A stretch of 64,000 nt of DNA from Bathymodiolus brooksi (Eukaryota; Mollusca; Bivalvia; Mytilida; Modiolidae), in the NCBI GenBank assembly GCA_963680875.1, contig OY804590.1, positions 17,606,886-17,670,885 on the forward strand. The letters run 5' to 3'. The position numbers were made by a program, and so were the translations under genes. This document shows, in pieces, positions 32,195-45,409 of this stretch. The notes beneath the pieces are model-generated. The model ran no database searches, had not been told where the DNA came from, and worked only from the letters and a program-made list of their open reading frames with translations. Every line of letters starts with the position of its first letter. The first letter of the stretch is position 1.

Positions 32195-32285
32195 TTTCTG
32201 TTTTACCCACATGTGAAAACATTTGCATGACCGCATCATTTTACTAAGAAAGGATGGGATTGGGCTGAACATATGATGCTGGAAA
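32195..32285 (+). repeat. Dispersed repeat F
   Basis: tttacccacatgtgaaaaca, tttgcatgaccgcatcattt, actaagaaaggatgggattg. Same family as 34563-34700 (+), 5755-5845 (+), 1563-1678 (-) and 33465-33560 (-). Confidence 0.6.
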
Positions 32286-32424
32286 TCCGATTCCTGGCTT
32301 TCGACAGGGTTTGCTCCCCTCTTGGTAATCGGATCTCCAACGGCAATACATTTATAAACAAGCGACAACAACCTGCAAAGATACACTTCCCCTCACAAAA
32401 ATGAATAACAACATAAACATGAAA

Positions 32425-32560
32425 TAAGGGTAATAACAATATTACCGAACTCCGAGCAATCTTACAAAGGGAAAGTCAAAACTCATAAGTATATCAACAG
32501 ACAAAATCAGCCAACAACCGGAAAACTGGGAAAACGTAATCACCCTGACTGTCATGGTCA
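32425..32560 (+). repeat. Dispersed repeat E
   Basis: aataagggtaataacaatat, taccgaactccgagcaatct, acaaagggaaagtcaaaact, aaatcagccaacaaccggaa and caccctgactgtcatgg. Confidence 0.8.
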
Positions 32561-32611
32561 ATGCATGCTTGTAATTAAGTAATTAGGAAGGTATAATCTG
32601 TCGATTAAGGA

Positions 32612-32900
32612 GTGAGTGAGTGATTGTTGTGCATCTCCAATTCAGCAATGCTGCAGCTATATCATGGCGAGAACAAGTTAATTTTCAATGAGATGATGAG
32701 GTCCGCTTTATACTAAGACAACACGTTTGGATGTTTATAGTGCTAGCTCACAGAAAAACAGTCCGCGGGTAGACATGTCGCTCCACTCGGACACATTATT
32801 CTGATTCTGAGCCAACCAGTCTTTGCTCGTTCTCCTTACTGCGGCGTGCTTAGCGGAGAAGCAACGAATATCAATTTTATAGTCTTCATATATCTACCGC
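32612..32900 (-). mobile_element. Second SINE family, minus, 5' truncated
   Basis: Begins with gtgagtgagtgattgttgtg (reversed ctcac-type tail), then ccaattcagcaatgctgcag, ctatatcatggcgag, gatgatgaggtccgctttat, tgctagctcacag, ctgagccaaccagtctttgc and gcttagcggagaagcaacga. This is a SINE type common in bivalves and gastropods. The tRNA-like head is absent. A related copy is at 47735-48005. Confidence 0.75.
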
Positions 32901-33147
32901 TCTCGAGGCGAGCACGCTAAGTGTTACGTCACTGATGCGATTAGGGATCATTACTATAAGAACATACATTTTTGTATAACAAAATTATACCTGATATTTC
33001 TAACAGATTTACAACCACTTATTAGGTTCAGATTTGGAAGTACTAGTTAGGAAAACAAGAAGAGGTGATACCATTTGGATATTAAGATGAAAATAATGAC
33101 AAATTTGATATTGAATTCAATAATATTATATATTATGGTGGTCTCAA

Positions 33148-33220
33148 GATCTGTGTACGTGTATAGCTCAAAATCTGTGTACATGTATAGCTCAAGATCT
33201 GCGTACGTGCATAGCCGATG
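33148..33220. repeat. 24-bp tandem repeat, 3 copies
   Basis: The unit is gatctgtgtacgtgtatagc followed by tcaa. Three copies differ by one to three bases. Confidence 0.9.
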
Positions 33221-33294
33221 TACAATAAAATAAAATACCACATCGTCAGAATAGAGCAAAACTCGAATCGGAAATAGAGTGAAACTCGACAACT

Positions 33295-33440
33295 CAAACA
33301 TCTTTTTAGTTTTCTGTGTTTGGTTTTTTTTTGTGTTTTTTTTGTCTCCGTCATGTGTTGTGTGTACACAATGTTGCCAGTGTCTCTGAATTATCCATTC
33401 TTGATTGGCCATTCGGCTGTCTCTAACGTTTATCCCTATA
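33295..33440 (+). repeat. Dispersed retroelement tail, subfamily A
   Basis: aacatctttttagttttctg, tctccgtcatgtgttgtgtg, tacacaatgttgccagtgtc, tccattcttgattggccatt, cggctgtctctaacgtttat. A minus-strand dispersed repeat F copy follows at 33465-33560. Confidence 0.75.
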
Positions 33441-33614
33441 TGTGTCCGTTCACTCTCATGCCTTGATACAGACACTTCAATAAAAAGTGGTGCAATTTGC
33501 ATATTTATGGTTCTAAATCTATTTCTAAGTGACCAGGCAAATGTGTTCCATATGTGAGTAAAATACCACCCTCACTAACAAAAAATAGGTGAGCAGCGTT
33601 GTGGTAATAAAGAA

Positions 33615-33740
33615 CGTAAAATCTAATTTGGTGCGCACGATGTATTTCTGGAATGCCATCCATCAGGTACGCATATAGACAAAATATTGGAAAACCATGG
33701 GCTTTAAATATCGTTGAGAGCAAGAAATATATAGGGGCTA
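33615..33740 (-). repeat. Dispersed repeat D
   Basis: gtgcgcacgatgtatttctg, gaatgccatccatcaggtac and atattggaaaaccatgggct match the other D copies. Confidence 0.6.
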
Positions 33741-33777
33741 AATATGATGACAGGAAATCGTGATTAATACGGATTAT

Positions 33778-33892
33778 GTGTTTAACGCCATTTGCAACAT
33801 ATATTTCAGTTATATCGTGACGGTCAGATTTATTGGTGGAGTACCCGGAGAAAACTACCGACCTGCCGCAAGTCCCTGACAAACTTTAGACT
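33778..33892 (-). mobile_element. SINE 3' half, minus
   Basis: gtgtttaacgccatttgcaa, tatttcagttatatcgtgac, ggtcagatttattggtggag, tacccggagaaaactaccga, cctgccgcaagtccctgaca and aactttaga. Head missing. Confidence 0.8.
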
Positions 33893-33959
33893 AAGGCTAC
33901 CTGCATTGACCATAAATTACAATATTAACAAACTGTAAATTCCAAACATAAATATATAT

Positions 33960-34849
33960 ATATTAAATCATTTCATTGCCGAAGCACTGTCTACTGGGAA
34001 AATGAACTCACTGGGATTAATAGGCTACCAACAGAGGTATCGATCTAGTAAAAGTAATACAAAAGTTAATATCTTGAGTACTAAAAATTGCCATTGAAAA
34101 TATTCCAAAACTAATCTGATTATTTTTAATTAATTTCAGATACCTATTGTGAAGTACATCTTTATTATATTCACTGCGTGGTGTATTTATAGCTTAAAGC
34201 GAAGACTACTAGATTAGAAATTATACTTTACACTGCAATTAATTCAACATAACGTGCATTAGAATGTAATAATCTCTATAATGAGAGTTCATTAAGTATT
34301 ATGAGGTAACTGAACTGCTGATTAATTTTTCTATAGCTTCTATGTTGTTTGTTTGTTTGTTTGTTTTTATTATTAATACGTTTTGTATCAGATCATTAAA
34401 ATATGCAAGCTTCTTATTATAATCCTAATACTATGGTTCAGATTAGGTTGAATTATCTAAATTATATAAATTCAATACATGTATTATTTCGCAAGATATC
34501 AAATTTATACATTTTATTGTGTATGATGTTCAGGATTATACCGCCCGATTACACGTGAGGGTTGGTATTTTATTCACATGTGGAAAGAACTTGCATGACC
34601 ATATCATTTCACTAAGAGGCGAGGTTTGGGCCCATATCTCTAATTTAACCCGGACACATTTTATTGAACCGTCTATTTATATTGCCTATCCTTGAAAATG
34701 AGTGGTCATGTATTTGTGTGTTACGGGTATCGATTTTGCCACTCTCTGTAATTTGTCTGTTTTATATTGAAACTAATTTCATTTTATATGTAGTGATCTT
34801 AGACACAGGTAGAAGGGCGAATCTCTAGTATTCTGTGTCTCACCGAGTG
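33960..34849. other. Intergenic with repeat D and F pieces
   Basis: Includes a D-like piece at 33990-34070 (ggctaccaacagaggtatcg) and a full F copy at 34563-34700 (ttcacatgtggaaagaactt, gcatgaccatatcatttcac, taagaggcgaggtttggg). A GTTT microsatellite of five units is at about 34345-34366. Confidence 0.5.
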
Positions 34850-35045
34850 TAAATGCAATCAAACCTGCCCTTGCATGCAGTCACCTCTAGTAAGCAGTCA
34901 CCTGTATTAAAAGGTCACATTTCTCTTGTCCTGTCATAGAAAATTTAATATGAATTGAATCATTTTTAAGAGGTCACCTGTATTATAAGGCCATGTTTTC
35001 TTTGCCCCAATGGTGACCTCTTAATACAGGTTGAACTGTAATTTT
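34850..35045. repeat. Palindromic MITE-like repeat, tentative
   Basis: caaacctgcccttgcatgca, cacctgtattaaaaggtcac, aggtcacctgtattataagg, and the reversed word gtgacctcttaatacaggtt near the end. Ends of opposite sense suggest a small inverted-repeat element, but exact termini and a target duplication were not found. Confidence 0.4.
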
Positions 35046-35366
35046 AAAACCTGACGGTAATGTTAGTATTACCAACAATGTTAAAAAGTCCACCACAATC
35101 TCTATGGAGGTTAACAATATCCCACAAAAGACTTTATACAATTTGATTGGGTTAATGGTAAGATGAATTTGAGTAATGACTCCTCCCCAGGTATGGATTT
35201 AATATGATCAGAAAATATCGCAAGGTATTCCCTTTTCAAAGTTTTCTATTCAAATACAGTCTATCACAATCCAAGATGTAATCAGTAATGACAAATAACC
35301 TCAAACCCCAAAGATTGATATAATTTTCTTTCTAGGTTAACGCTATTTACAGGTTTCATGATTTAG
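35046..35366. other. Intergenic, nothing recognised
   Basis: AT-rich DNA between two repeats. Confidence 0.4.
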
Positions 35367-36212
35367 TATTTGATTGAGGAAACAGCAGCCTTGAATGTTT
35401 GATAGAGGAGACAGCAACCTTGAATGTTTGATAGAGGAGACAGCAGCCTTGAATATTTGATAGAGGAGACAGCAGCCTTGAGTGTTTGATAGAGGAGACA
35501 GCAGCCTTGAATGTTTGATAGAGGAGACAGCAGCCTTGAATGTTTGATAGAGGGGACAGCAGCCTTGAATGCTTGATAGAGGAGACAGCAGCCTTGAGTG
35601 TTTGATAGAGGAGACAGCAGCCTTGAATGTTAGATAGAGGAAACAGCAGCCTTGAATGTTTGATAAGAGGAGTCAGCAGCCTTGAATGTTTGATAGAGAA
35701 GACATCATCCTTGAATGTTTGATAGAGTAGACAACTGCCTTGAATGTTTGATAGAGAAGACAGTAGCCTTGAATGTTTGATAGAGGAGACAGCAGCCTTG
35801 AATGTTTGATAGAGGAGACAGCAGCCTTGAATGTTTGATAGAAGGGACAGCAGCCTTGAATTTTTGATGGAGGAGACAGCAGCCTTGAATGTTTGATAGA
35901 GGAGACAGCAGCCTTGAATGTTTGATAGAGGAAACAGCAACCTTGAATGTTTGATAGAGGAGTCAGCAGCCTTGAATGTTTGATAGAGGAGACAGCAGCC
36001 TTGAATGTTTGATAGAGAAGACATCATCCTTGAATGTTTGATAGAGGAGACAGCAGCCTTGAATGTTTGATAGAGTAGACAACAACCTTGAATGTTTGAT
36101 AGAGAAGACAGTAGCCTTGAATGTTTGATAGAGGAGACAGCAGCCTTGAATGTTTGATAGAGGAGACAGTAGCCTTGAATGTTTGATAGAGGAGACAACA
36201 GCCTTGAATGTT
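35367..36212. repeat. 29-bp minisatellite, about 29 copies
   Basis: The unit is ttgaatgtttgatagaggag followed by acagcagcc. Because 29 is not a multiple of three, the minus-strand frame passes through all three phases of the unit and still stays open over 289 codons; this is a property of the unit, not a gene. Rare variant units (agaagacatcatcc at 35698 and 36017; agagtagacaac at 35725 and 36073) recur 11-12 units apart, marking an older duplication of an 11-unit block (319 bp). Confidence 0.95.
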
Positions 36213-36233
36213 TCAACCGAGTCACTCATTAGT

Positions 36234-36386
36234 ATGGACCGTGGCAGCCGGTTCCAATTAGATATCGTACGAGGGAAATACGATTCTTGTCTTTGTGGAG
36301 TCGTACAGAGAAGGATAATGGAAGGTGAAGAATGGATGTGTCGCGATTGTCTCCGGGATGTCCTACGTCTGTCTTTCTCGCATTAG
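36234..36386 (+). CDS. Hypothetical 50-residue Cys-containing frame
   Basis: An ATG at 36234, 20 bp after the 29-bp array, opens a 50-codon frame ending TAG at 36384-36386. It is basic and contains CLCGVV and WMCRDC, spaced C-x-C-x14-C-x2-C, which could ligate zinc. Base composition is less AT-rich than the flanks. No start context, promoter or family supports it strongly. It may be a broken exon or a transposon scrap. Confidence 0.2.
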   Translation: MDRGSRFQLDIVRGKYDSCLCGVVQRRIMEGEEWMCRDCLRDVLRLSFSH

Positions 36387-37847
36387 CTATTTTTTGGTTA
36401 CTTTTACGTTATTTTATACATCATGACAAATCTAGCATCTTTACGCCTGATTTCAAGACTGAGCCGGTTTAATTGTTGTAACATGTTATCAACACCAACT
36501 ATGTTTCGTTGTTTGTTAGTGACAAATGGAGCACCCCTTCGTTAAACCATTTCGATTCACACTCATTTTTGGGTATGCGCTATACTCATGCAGAGGTGTT
36601 GTGAAAGCAGTGATCAAGTGCATTAAATGTGGTCTAAGTTTAAAATTGGACAGTCTGTCAAGTTCTTTTTCAACTATATCATTGTGACATATGACAGTGC
36701 GGTATTTTTTTGCATTTTTTTTTTGGGGAGGGGGGGTTTCATCTTATTCTTACAAATAAAAAATATTCAGAGAAACCACACAGACAATGGTTGCTATATC
36801 TATATCGTTGATTTAGGGTAAAACATGTGCATGATACATTTACCTGTATTTAACATTGTCATCAGATTTACGTATGTCAACGGCTTAATGTTACCAAGGT
36901 AAGATAATATTACGACCTTCAGCAAATTGACATAAATGAATACAGAGTCTCAGATGTGTCATTACTATGCGCCAAATTTGATATTTGATACAAGTTTAAT
37001 ATAGCACAATGTAATTACCTATCAATCATTCCTCATGTAATTTTTTTAATTATAAATGTTATTAAAGAAAAGTACGACAGAAATAGCGATGATTCTCTGG
37101 TTGCTGACGTTTTCAATTTGGGGCGCAAATAGCGTAACCTGGCAACACACATAATAAAAAAATAATATGGCAACGTTCGGGTCAGTTGATAAGTCAGAAC
37201 ATCAACTTCTTACGTTTCCATGTGTTGGCATAAAAACAAAAATTGCAAGATCGGGGTATGACAGCATGCATGTATACGTACATGTATAGGGAACCTGACT
37301 TAATAAGACATGTGTGAACTTTTGCAAGAACGTAATTAGAAAAGAAAGTTAACACTAATAATAATGACAAAAAAACAATGAAACTGCTGTAGACTGTTCT
37401 AAATATTATTGGGTACAATGACAGAAGCTAGACAGCGTAATGGAATCTGCGAAGTAATCGAAATAAATGCATGCTTTTCAAATTTCAGAAGCGCGCTTAG
37501 ATTTAGGAGAGCGTGATGTCATAACTAATTTGTTGAAATCGCGAAATGGAACAAATCGAGGTAAATTTGAAATACCAACACGACATATCATATCATCCAT
37601 AAATAAAAGAAATATACATCAACACCATACATAGGGTCATAGTTATAATAATATATTTCAAGCTTAGAGAAAAATATTTAGTGGTCAACAGTGTGAACAA
37701 TTAGAAAATGAAACACATGTAGATTAAAGACAAGGAGAGACATATACGTAAAGATACGGTGAATGTAAGTGAACATCTCATTAGGGTCATCAGATAATGT
37801 GTGAACTGCCGATGCTTTGCCTGTTTGTTTGCTTGTTTGTGTGTTTT
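36387..37847. other. Intergenic, nothing recognised
   Basis: AT-rich, unique-looking sequence. A poly-T/G run lies at 36714-36737. No coding evidence. Confidence 0.45.
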
Positions 37848-38102
37848 ATGGTGCTTAACGCCACTTTCAACAATATTTCAATTATAACATGGCGGTCAGT
37901 TTTATTGGTGGAGGAAACCGGAGGACCCGGAAAAAACCACCGACCTGCCGCAAGTCCCGGACACTGACAAACTTTATCATATAATGTTGTACAACTCGCC
38001 CTGATCGAAAGTCGAACTCACAACATCAGTGAAGATAGGCACTGATTGCATAGGCAGTTGTAAATCCAACTACCATACGATAACGGCCACTACGGCCCCT
38101 GC
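37848..38102 (-). mobile_element. tRNA-derived SINE, minus, full length
   Basis: Complete from tggtgcttaacgccactttc through atggcggtcagttttattgg, ccgacctgccgcaagtcccg, ataatgttgtacaactcgcc, a reversed B box (gtcgaactcacaac), a reversed A-box-like accatac and the head ggccactacgg. Shares the gtacaac subfamily marker with the copies at 39035 and 45410. Confidence 0.85.
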
Positions 38103-39034
38103 CAATGATTTCCCTTTAACTGACAAGGAGACCACATGGTGTGCAAGTTGGACCTTTTTTGCGGCGGGCACAACCCTTCCTAATGGGGTGTCAACTGGTT
38201 GTACACATTTCTATTAGGACGATACGTATTAAGTGTCCAGTGTTAGGAGTATGCCACGCTCCTGGAATATAAATACTAACTGGCAATAGACGCTAATGGC
38301 CAATGTGGTCGACAGTGGTCCACTGGAGTGCAAAATTTTACGATTACTGGATATAAATAACAAACAATTATTCAAATTAATAAATAAATTTCACAACAAA
38401 ATTTAAAAAAATGTGTTTTTAAATAACAAGTCAATTCTAATTACAAACTAAATTGAGTAACATACAGTAAATCATATGAACAAACAAACATCAGCTGTAA
38501 GATTGTATATTATTATTTTAATAATCAAAAGACGAATAAGTACAAAAAGGGGACATGAGCTATGACATATTGTTCTACATTTCACAGAATACAAAATACA
38601 AATGGGAATCACAGTGATGCTAATCCCTGTTCTGGATCAGCTCTGAAAGATAAATCTATATTGTTTGTGTGCTAACATTAATCTATTCCTTAGTGGAAAG
38701 AGATTGGAAATGAATATTAATCTGCTATGTCAGAAAGATATGTCTCAAAAAATAAATCTACAACCCTTGATGCATATGAGTAATTCGGCTACTACTCAAA
38801 GTTTATCAGGGCAGATATTGGGGTAATTTTGATTGAGAGTGCATAACACACCACGGCATAATAGGGACTGTTCAATACTCATTGTAGGTTATGAGTTTTT
38901 CTCATTATTGATGACCCTACAGTGACTGAAATGTAGAACAGTTATAAAAGCACTGCTCCTTTGATTTAATTTGTGTCTACGAATCTAAAGTTGATTTGTC
39001 TCTTGTGTTCATTTACATCCATATCTCTTCTAAG
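38103..39034. other. Intergenic, nothing recognised
   Basis: AT-rich with no feature beyond short A/T runs. Confidence 0.45.
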
Positions 39035-39297
39035 GGACCGTCGTGGCCATGATCGTATGGTAGTTGGATTTACAACCACCCATGCAATCAGTACCTATCA
39101 CCACTGATGTTGTGAGATGGAATCTCGATCTGGGCGAGGTGTACAACACATTGAGATAATGTTTGTCAGTAACTTGGGACAGGTCAGTGGTTTTCTCCGG
39201 TTTCGTCAACCAATAAAACTGACGGCCACGATATGACTGAAATAGTGTTGAAAGTGACTTTGAGCACCATCAAACAAACAAACAAACAATAAATTTG
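39035..39297 (+). mobile_element. tRNA-derived SINE, full length
   Basis: gggaccgtcgtggccatgat, cgtatggtagttggatttac, atgcaatcagtacctatcac, tgtgagatggaatctcgatc (B box degraded), cgaggtgtacaacacattga, actgacggccacgatatgac and a caaacaaacaaacaa tail. Confidence 0.85.
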
Positions 39298-39454
39298 GAC
39301 ACATAGTAATAGCACTTTCAATTGAATCATGGCCAGCGAATTCCAGTAATGCCAACGGTGAGATGTAATTGATTTACTGTGTAAGCTTTCTTTTGATAAC
39401 ATTTTTGTGTTAATGCTGCAGCAGGTTGATGATTATCTGTGTACCCATGTTGCC

Positions 39455-42400
39455 TCCACCAAAACCTAATCAGATCTTTATAACTAAACCCAACCAATAA
39501 TCCTCCACCAAAACCTAATCAGATCTTTATAGCTGAACCCAACCAATAATCCTTCACCAAAACCTAATCAGATCTTTATAGCTGAACCCAACCAATAATC
39601 CTCCACCAAAACCTAATCAGATCTTTATAACTAAACCTAATCAGACCTTTATAGCTAAACCCAACCAATAATCCTCCACCAAAACCTAATCAAATCTTTA
39701 TAACTAAACCCAACCAATAATCCTCCACCAAATCTAATCAGATCTTTATAACTAAACCCAACCAATAATCCTCCACCAAAACCTAATCAAATCTTTATAA
39801 CTAAACCCAACCAATAATCCTCCATCAAAATCTAATCAGATCTTTATAGCTGAACCCAACCAATAATCCTCCACCAAAACCTAATCAGATCGTTATAACT
39901 AAACCCAACCAATAATCCTCCACCAAAGCCTAATCAAATCTTTATAACTAAACCCAACCAATAATCCTGCACCAAAACATAATCAGATCTTTATAGCTAA
40001 TCCCAACCAATAATCCTCCACCAAAACATAATCAGATCTTTATAACTAAACCTAATCAGATCTTTATAACTGAACCTAATCAGATCTTTATAACTACACC
40101 TAATCAGATCTTTATGACTAAACCCAACTAATAATCCTCCACTAAAATCTAATCAGATCGTTATAACTAAACCTAATCAAATCTTTATAACTAAACCCAA
40201 CCAATAATCCTCCACCAAGACCTAATCAGATCTTTATAGCTAAACCCAACCAATAATCCTCCACCAAAACCTAATCAGATCTTTATAGCTAAACCCAACC
40301 AATAATCCTCACCAAAATCTAATCAGATCTTTATAACTGAACCCAACCAATAATCCTCCACCAAAACCTAATCAGATCTTTATAACTAAACCTAATCAGA
40401 TCTTTATAACTAAACCTAATCAGATCTTTATAACTGAACCTAATCAGATCTTTATAACTGAACCTAATCAGATCTTTATAACTAAACCTAATCAGATCTT
40501 TATAACTAAACCTAATCAGATCTTTATAACTAAACCTAATCAGATCTTTATGACTAAACCTAATCAGATTTTATAACTAAACCTAATCAGATCTTTATAA
40601 CTGAACCTAATCAGATCTTTATGACTAAACCTAATCAGATCTTTATAACTAAACCTAATCAGATCTTTATAACTAAACCTAATCAGATCTTTATAACTAA
40701 ACCTAATCAGATCTTTATGACTAAACCTAATCAGATCTTTATAACTGAACCTAATCAGATCTTTATAACTGAACATAATCAGATCTTTATAACTAAACCT
40801 AATCAGATCTTTATAACTAAACCTTATCAGATCTTTATAACTGAACCTAATCAGATCTTTATAACTGAACCTAATCATATCTTTATAACTAAACCTAATC
40901 AGATCTTTATAACTGAACCTAATCAGATCTTTATAACTAAACCTAATCAGATCTTTATGACTAAACCCAACTAATAATCCTCCACCAAAATCTAATCAGA
41001 TCGTTATAACTAAACCTAATCAGATCTTTATAGCTAAACCCAACCAATAATCCTCCACCAAGACCTAATCAGATCTTTATAACTAAACCCAACCAATAAT
41101 CCTCCACCAAAACCTAATCAGATCTTTATAACTAAACCCAACCAATAATTCTCCACCAAGACCTAATCAGATCTTTATAACTAAACCCAACCAATAATCC
41201 TCCACCAAACCTAATCAGATCTTTATAACTAAACCCAACCAATAATCCTCCACCAAAACCTAATCAGATCTTTATAACTAAACCCAACCAATAATCCTCC
41301 ACCAAAACCTAATCAAATCTTTATAGCTGAACCCAACCAATAATCCTCCACCAAAACATAATCAGATCTTTATAACTAAACCCAACCAATAATTCTCCAC
41401 CAAGACCTAATCAGATCTTTATAACTAAACCCAACCAATAATTCTCCACCAAGACCTAATCAGATCTTTATAACTAAACCCAACCAATAATCCTCCACCA
41501 AACCTAATCAGATCTTTATAACTAAACCCAACCAATAATCCTCCACCAAAACCTAATCAAATCTTTATAGCTGAACCCAACCAATAATCCTCCACCAAAA
41601 CATAATCAGATCTTTATAACTAAACCCAACCTATAATCCTCCACCAAAACATAATCAGATCTTTATAACTAAACCCAACCAATAATCCTCTACCAAGACC
41701 TTATCAGATCTTTATAACTAAACCCAACCAATAATCCTCCACCAAAATCTAATCAGATCTTTATAACTAAACCCAACCAATAATCCTCCACCAAAACCTA
41801 ATCAAATCTTTATAACTAAACCCAACCAATAATCCTCCACCAAAACCTAATCAGATCTTTATAACTAAACCCAACCAATAATCCTCCACCAAAATCTAAT
41901 CAGATCTTTATAACTAAACCCAACCAATAATCCTCCACCAAAACCTAATCAGATCTTTATAGCTAAACCCAACCAATAATCCTCCACCAAAACATAATCA
42001 GATCTTTATAAGTAAACCTAATCAGATCTTTATAACTGAACCTAATCAGATCTTTATAACTAAACCTAATCAGATCTTTATAACTGAACCTAATCAGATC
42101 TTTATAACTAAACCTAATCAGATCTTTATAACTAAACCTAATCAGATCTTTATAACTAAACCTAATCAGATCTTTATAACTGAACCTAATCAAATCTTTA
42201 TAACTAAACCTAATCAGATCTTTAAAACTGAACCTAATCAGATCTTTATAACTGAACCTAATCAGATCTTTATAACTAAACCTAATCAGATCTTTATAAC
42301 TAAACCTAATCAGATCTTTATAACTGAACCTAATCAGATCTTTATAACTAAACCTAATCAGATCTTTATAACTGAACCTAATCAGATCTTCATAACTGAA

Positions 42401-45345
42401 CCTAATCAGATCTTTATAACTAAACCTAATCAGATCTTTATGACTAAACCCAACTAATAATTCTCCACCAAAATCTAAACAGATCGTTATAACTAAACCT
42501 AATCAAATCTTTATAACTAAACCCAACCAATAATCCTTCACCAAGACCTAATCAGATCTTTATAGCTGAACCCAACCAATAATCCTCTACCAAAACCTAA
42601 TCAGATCTTTATAGCTAAACCCAACCAATAATCCTCCACCAAAATCTAATCAGATCTTTATAACTGAACCCAACCAATAATCCTCCACCAAAACCTAATC
42701 AGATCTTTATAGCTAAACCCAACCAATAATCCTCCACCAAAATCTAATCAGATCTTTATAACTAAACCCAACCAATAATCCTCCACCAAGACCTAATCAG
42801 ATCTTTATAACTAAACCCAACCAGTAATCCTCCACCAAAACCTAATCAGATCTTTATAGCTGAACCCAACCAATAATCCTCCACCAAAACCTAATCAGAT
42901 CTTTATAACTAAACCAACCAATAATTCTCCACCAAGACCTAATCAGATCTTTATAACTAAACCCAACCAATAATCCTCCACCAAACCTAATCAGATCTTT
43001 ATAACTAAACCCAACCAATAATCCTCCACCAAGACCTAATCAGATCTTTATAACTAAACCCAACCAATAATCCTCCACCAAGATCTAATCATATCTTTAT
43101 AACTAAACCCAACCAATAATCCTCCACCAAAACATAATCAGATCTTTATAACTAAACCCAACCAATAATTCTCCACCAAGACCTAATCAGATCTTTATAA
43201 CTAAACCCAACCAATAATCCTCCACCAAACCTAATCAGATCTTTATAACTAAACCCAACCAATAATCCTCCACCAAAACCTAATCAAATCTTTATAGCTG
43301 AACCCAACCAATAATCCTCCACCAAAACATAATCAGATCTTTATAACTAAACCCAACCAATAATCCTCCACCAAAACATAATAAGATCTTTATAACTAAA
43401 CCCAACCAATAATCCTCCACCAAGACCTAATCAGATCTTTATAACTAAACCCAACCAATAATTCTCCACCAAGACCTAATCAGATCTTTATAACTAAACC
43501 CAACCAATAATCCCCCACCAAACCTAATCAGATCTTTATAACTAAACCCAACCAATAATTCTCCACCAAGACCTAATCAGATCTTTATAACTAAACCCAA
43601 CCAATAATTCTCCACCAAGACCTAATCAGATCTTTATAACTAAACCCAACCAATAATCCTCCACCAAACCTAATCAGATCTTTATAACTAAACCCAACCA
43701 ATAATCCTCCACCAAAACCTAATCAAATCTTTATAGCTGAACCCAACCAATAATCCTCCACCAAAACATAATCAGATCTTTATAACTAAACCCAACCTAT
43801 AATCCTCCACCAAAACATAATCAGATCTTTATAACTAAACCCAACCAATAATCCTCTACCAAGACCTTATCAGATCTTTATAACTAAACCCAACCAATAA
43901 TCCTCCACCAAAATCTAATCAGATCTTTATAACTAAACCCAACCAATAATCCTCCACCAAAACCTAATCAAATCTTTATAACTAAACCCAACCAATAATC
44001 CTCCACCAAAACCTAATCAGATCTTTATAACTAAACCCAACCAATAATCCTCCACCAAAACCTAATCAGATCTTTATAACTAAACCCAACCAATAATCCT
44101 CCACCAAAACATAATCAGATTGTTATAACTAAACCCAACCAATAATCCTCCACCAAACATAATCAGATCTTTATGACTAAATCCCACCAATAATCCTCCA
44201 CCAAGACCTAATCAGATCTTTATAACTAAACACAACCAATAATCCTCCACCAAGACCTAATCAAATCTTTATAACTAAACCCAACCAATAATCCTCCACC
44301 AAAACCTAATCAGATCTTTATAGCTAAACCCAACCAATAATCCTCCACCAAAACTTAATCAGATCTTTATAGCTGAACCCAACCAATAATCCTCCACCAA
44401 AACATAATCAGATCTTTATAACTGAACCTAATCAGATCTTTATAACTAAACCTAATCAGATCTTTATAACTGAACCTAATCAGATCTTCATAGTTAAACC
44501 CAACCAATAATCCTCCACCAAAACCTAATCAGATCTTTATAACTAAACCCAGCCAATAATCCTCCACCAAAACCTAATCAGATCTTTATAACTAAACCCA
44601 ACCAATAATCCTCCACCAAAACCTAATCAGATCTTTATAGCTGAACCCAACCAATAATCCTCCACCAAAACCTAATCAGATCTTTATAGCTGAACCCAAC
44701 CAATAATCCTCCACCAAAACCTAATCAGATCTTTATAGCTAAACCCAGCCAATAATCCTCCACCAAAACTTAATCAGATCTTTATAGCTGAACCCAACCA
44801 ATAATCCTCCACCAAAACCTAATCAGATCTTTATAACTAAGCCCAACCAATAATCCTCCACCAAAGCCTAATCAGATCTTTATAACTGAACCTAATCAGA
44901 TCTTTATAACTAAACCTAATCAGATCTTTATAACTGAACCAAATCAGATCTTCATAGTTAAACCCAGTCAATAATCCTCCACCAAAACCTAATCAGATCT
45001 TTATAGCTGAACCCAACCAATAATCCTCCACCAAAACCTAATCAGATCTTTATAGCTAAACCCAGCCAATAATCCTCCACCAAAACTTAATCAGATCTTT
45101 ATAGCTGAACCCAACCAATAATCCTCCACCAAAACCTAATCAGATCTTTATAACTAAGCCCAACCAATAATCCTCCACCAAAGCCTAATCAGATCTTTAT
45201 AACTGAACCTAATCAGATCTTTATAACTAAACCTAATCAGATCTTTATAACTGAACCTAATCAGATCTTCATAGTTAAACCCAGTCAATAATCCTCCACC
45301 AAAACCTAATCAGATCTTTATAACTAAACCCAACCAATAATCGTA
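39455..45345. repeat. 5.9-kb compound satellite, 49-bp and 24-bp units
   Basis: The long unit is cctaatcagatctttataac plus taaacccaaccaataatcct plus ccaccaaaa (49 bp). The short unit is its first 24 bp alone, running head to tail in blocks at about 40020-40110, 40370-40970 and 42010-42450 and in ones to threes elsewhere. I estimate about 90 long and 55 short units. Marker variants show block copying: cctataatcct at 41630 and 43796, and ctctaccaagaccttatc at 41688 and 43854, are both exactly 2166 bp apart; the atcttcatagtta marker recurs at about 44949 and 45266 (317 bp). The short frames (for example NQIFITKP repeats) are by-products. Every full unit has an AGATCT word. Confidence 0.97.
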
Positions 45346-45409
45346 ACCCTGAATAAACTCATGATCTCTGTTGAGACATTAAAAAGCTTTTAGAGCTTCA
45401 CATATGTTG

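Noticed and set aside
35356..36225. 289-codon open frame on minus as a gene
   Set aside because: Entirely composed of the 29-bp array cycling through all phases; no start context or domain.
39455..45345. Possible CRISPR array or coding repeat protein
   Set aside because: Units are contiguous without unique spacers, the DNA is animal, and the short NQIFITKP-type frames change with unit type. It is a satellite.
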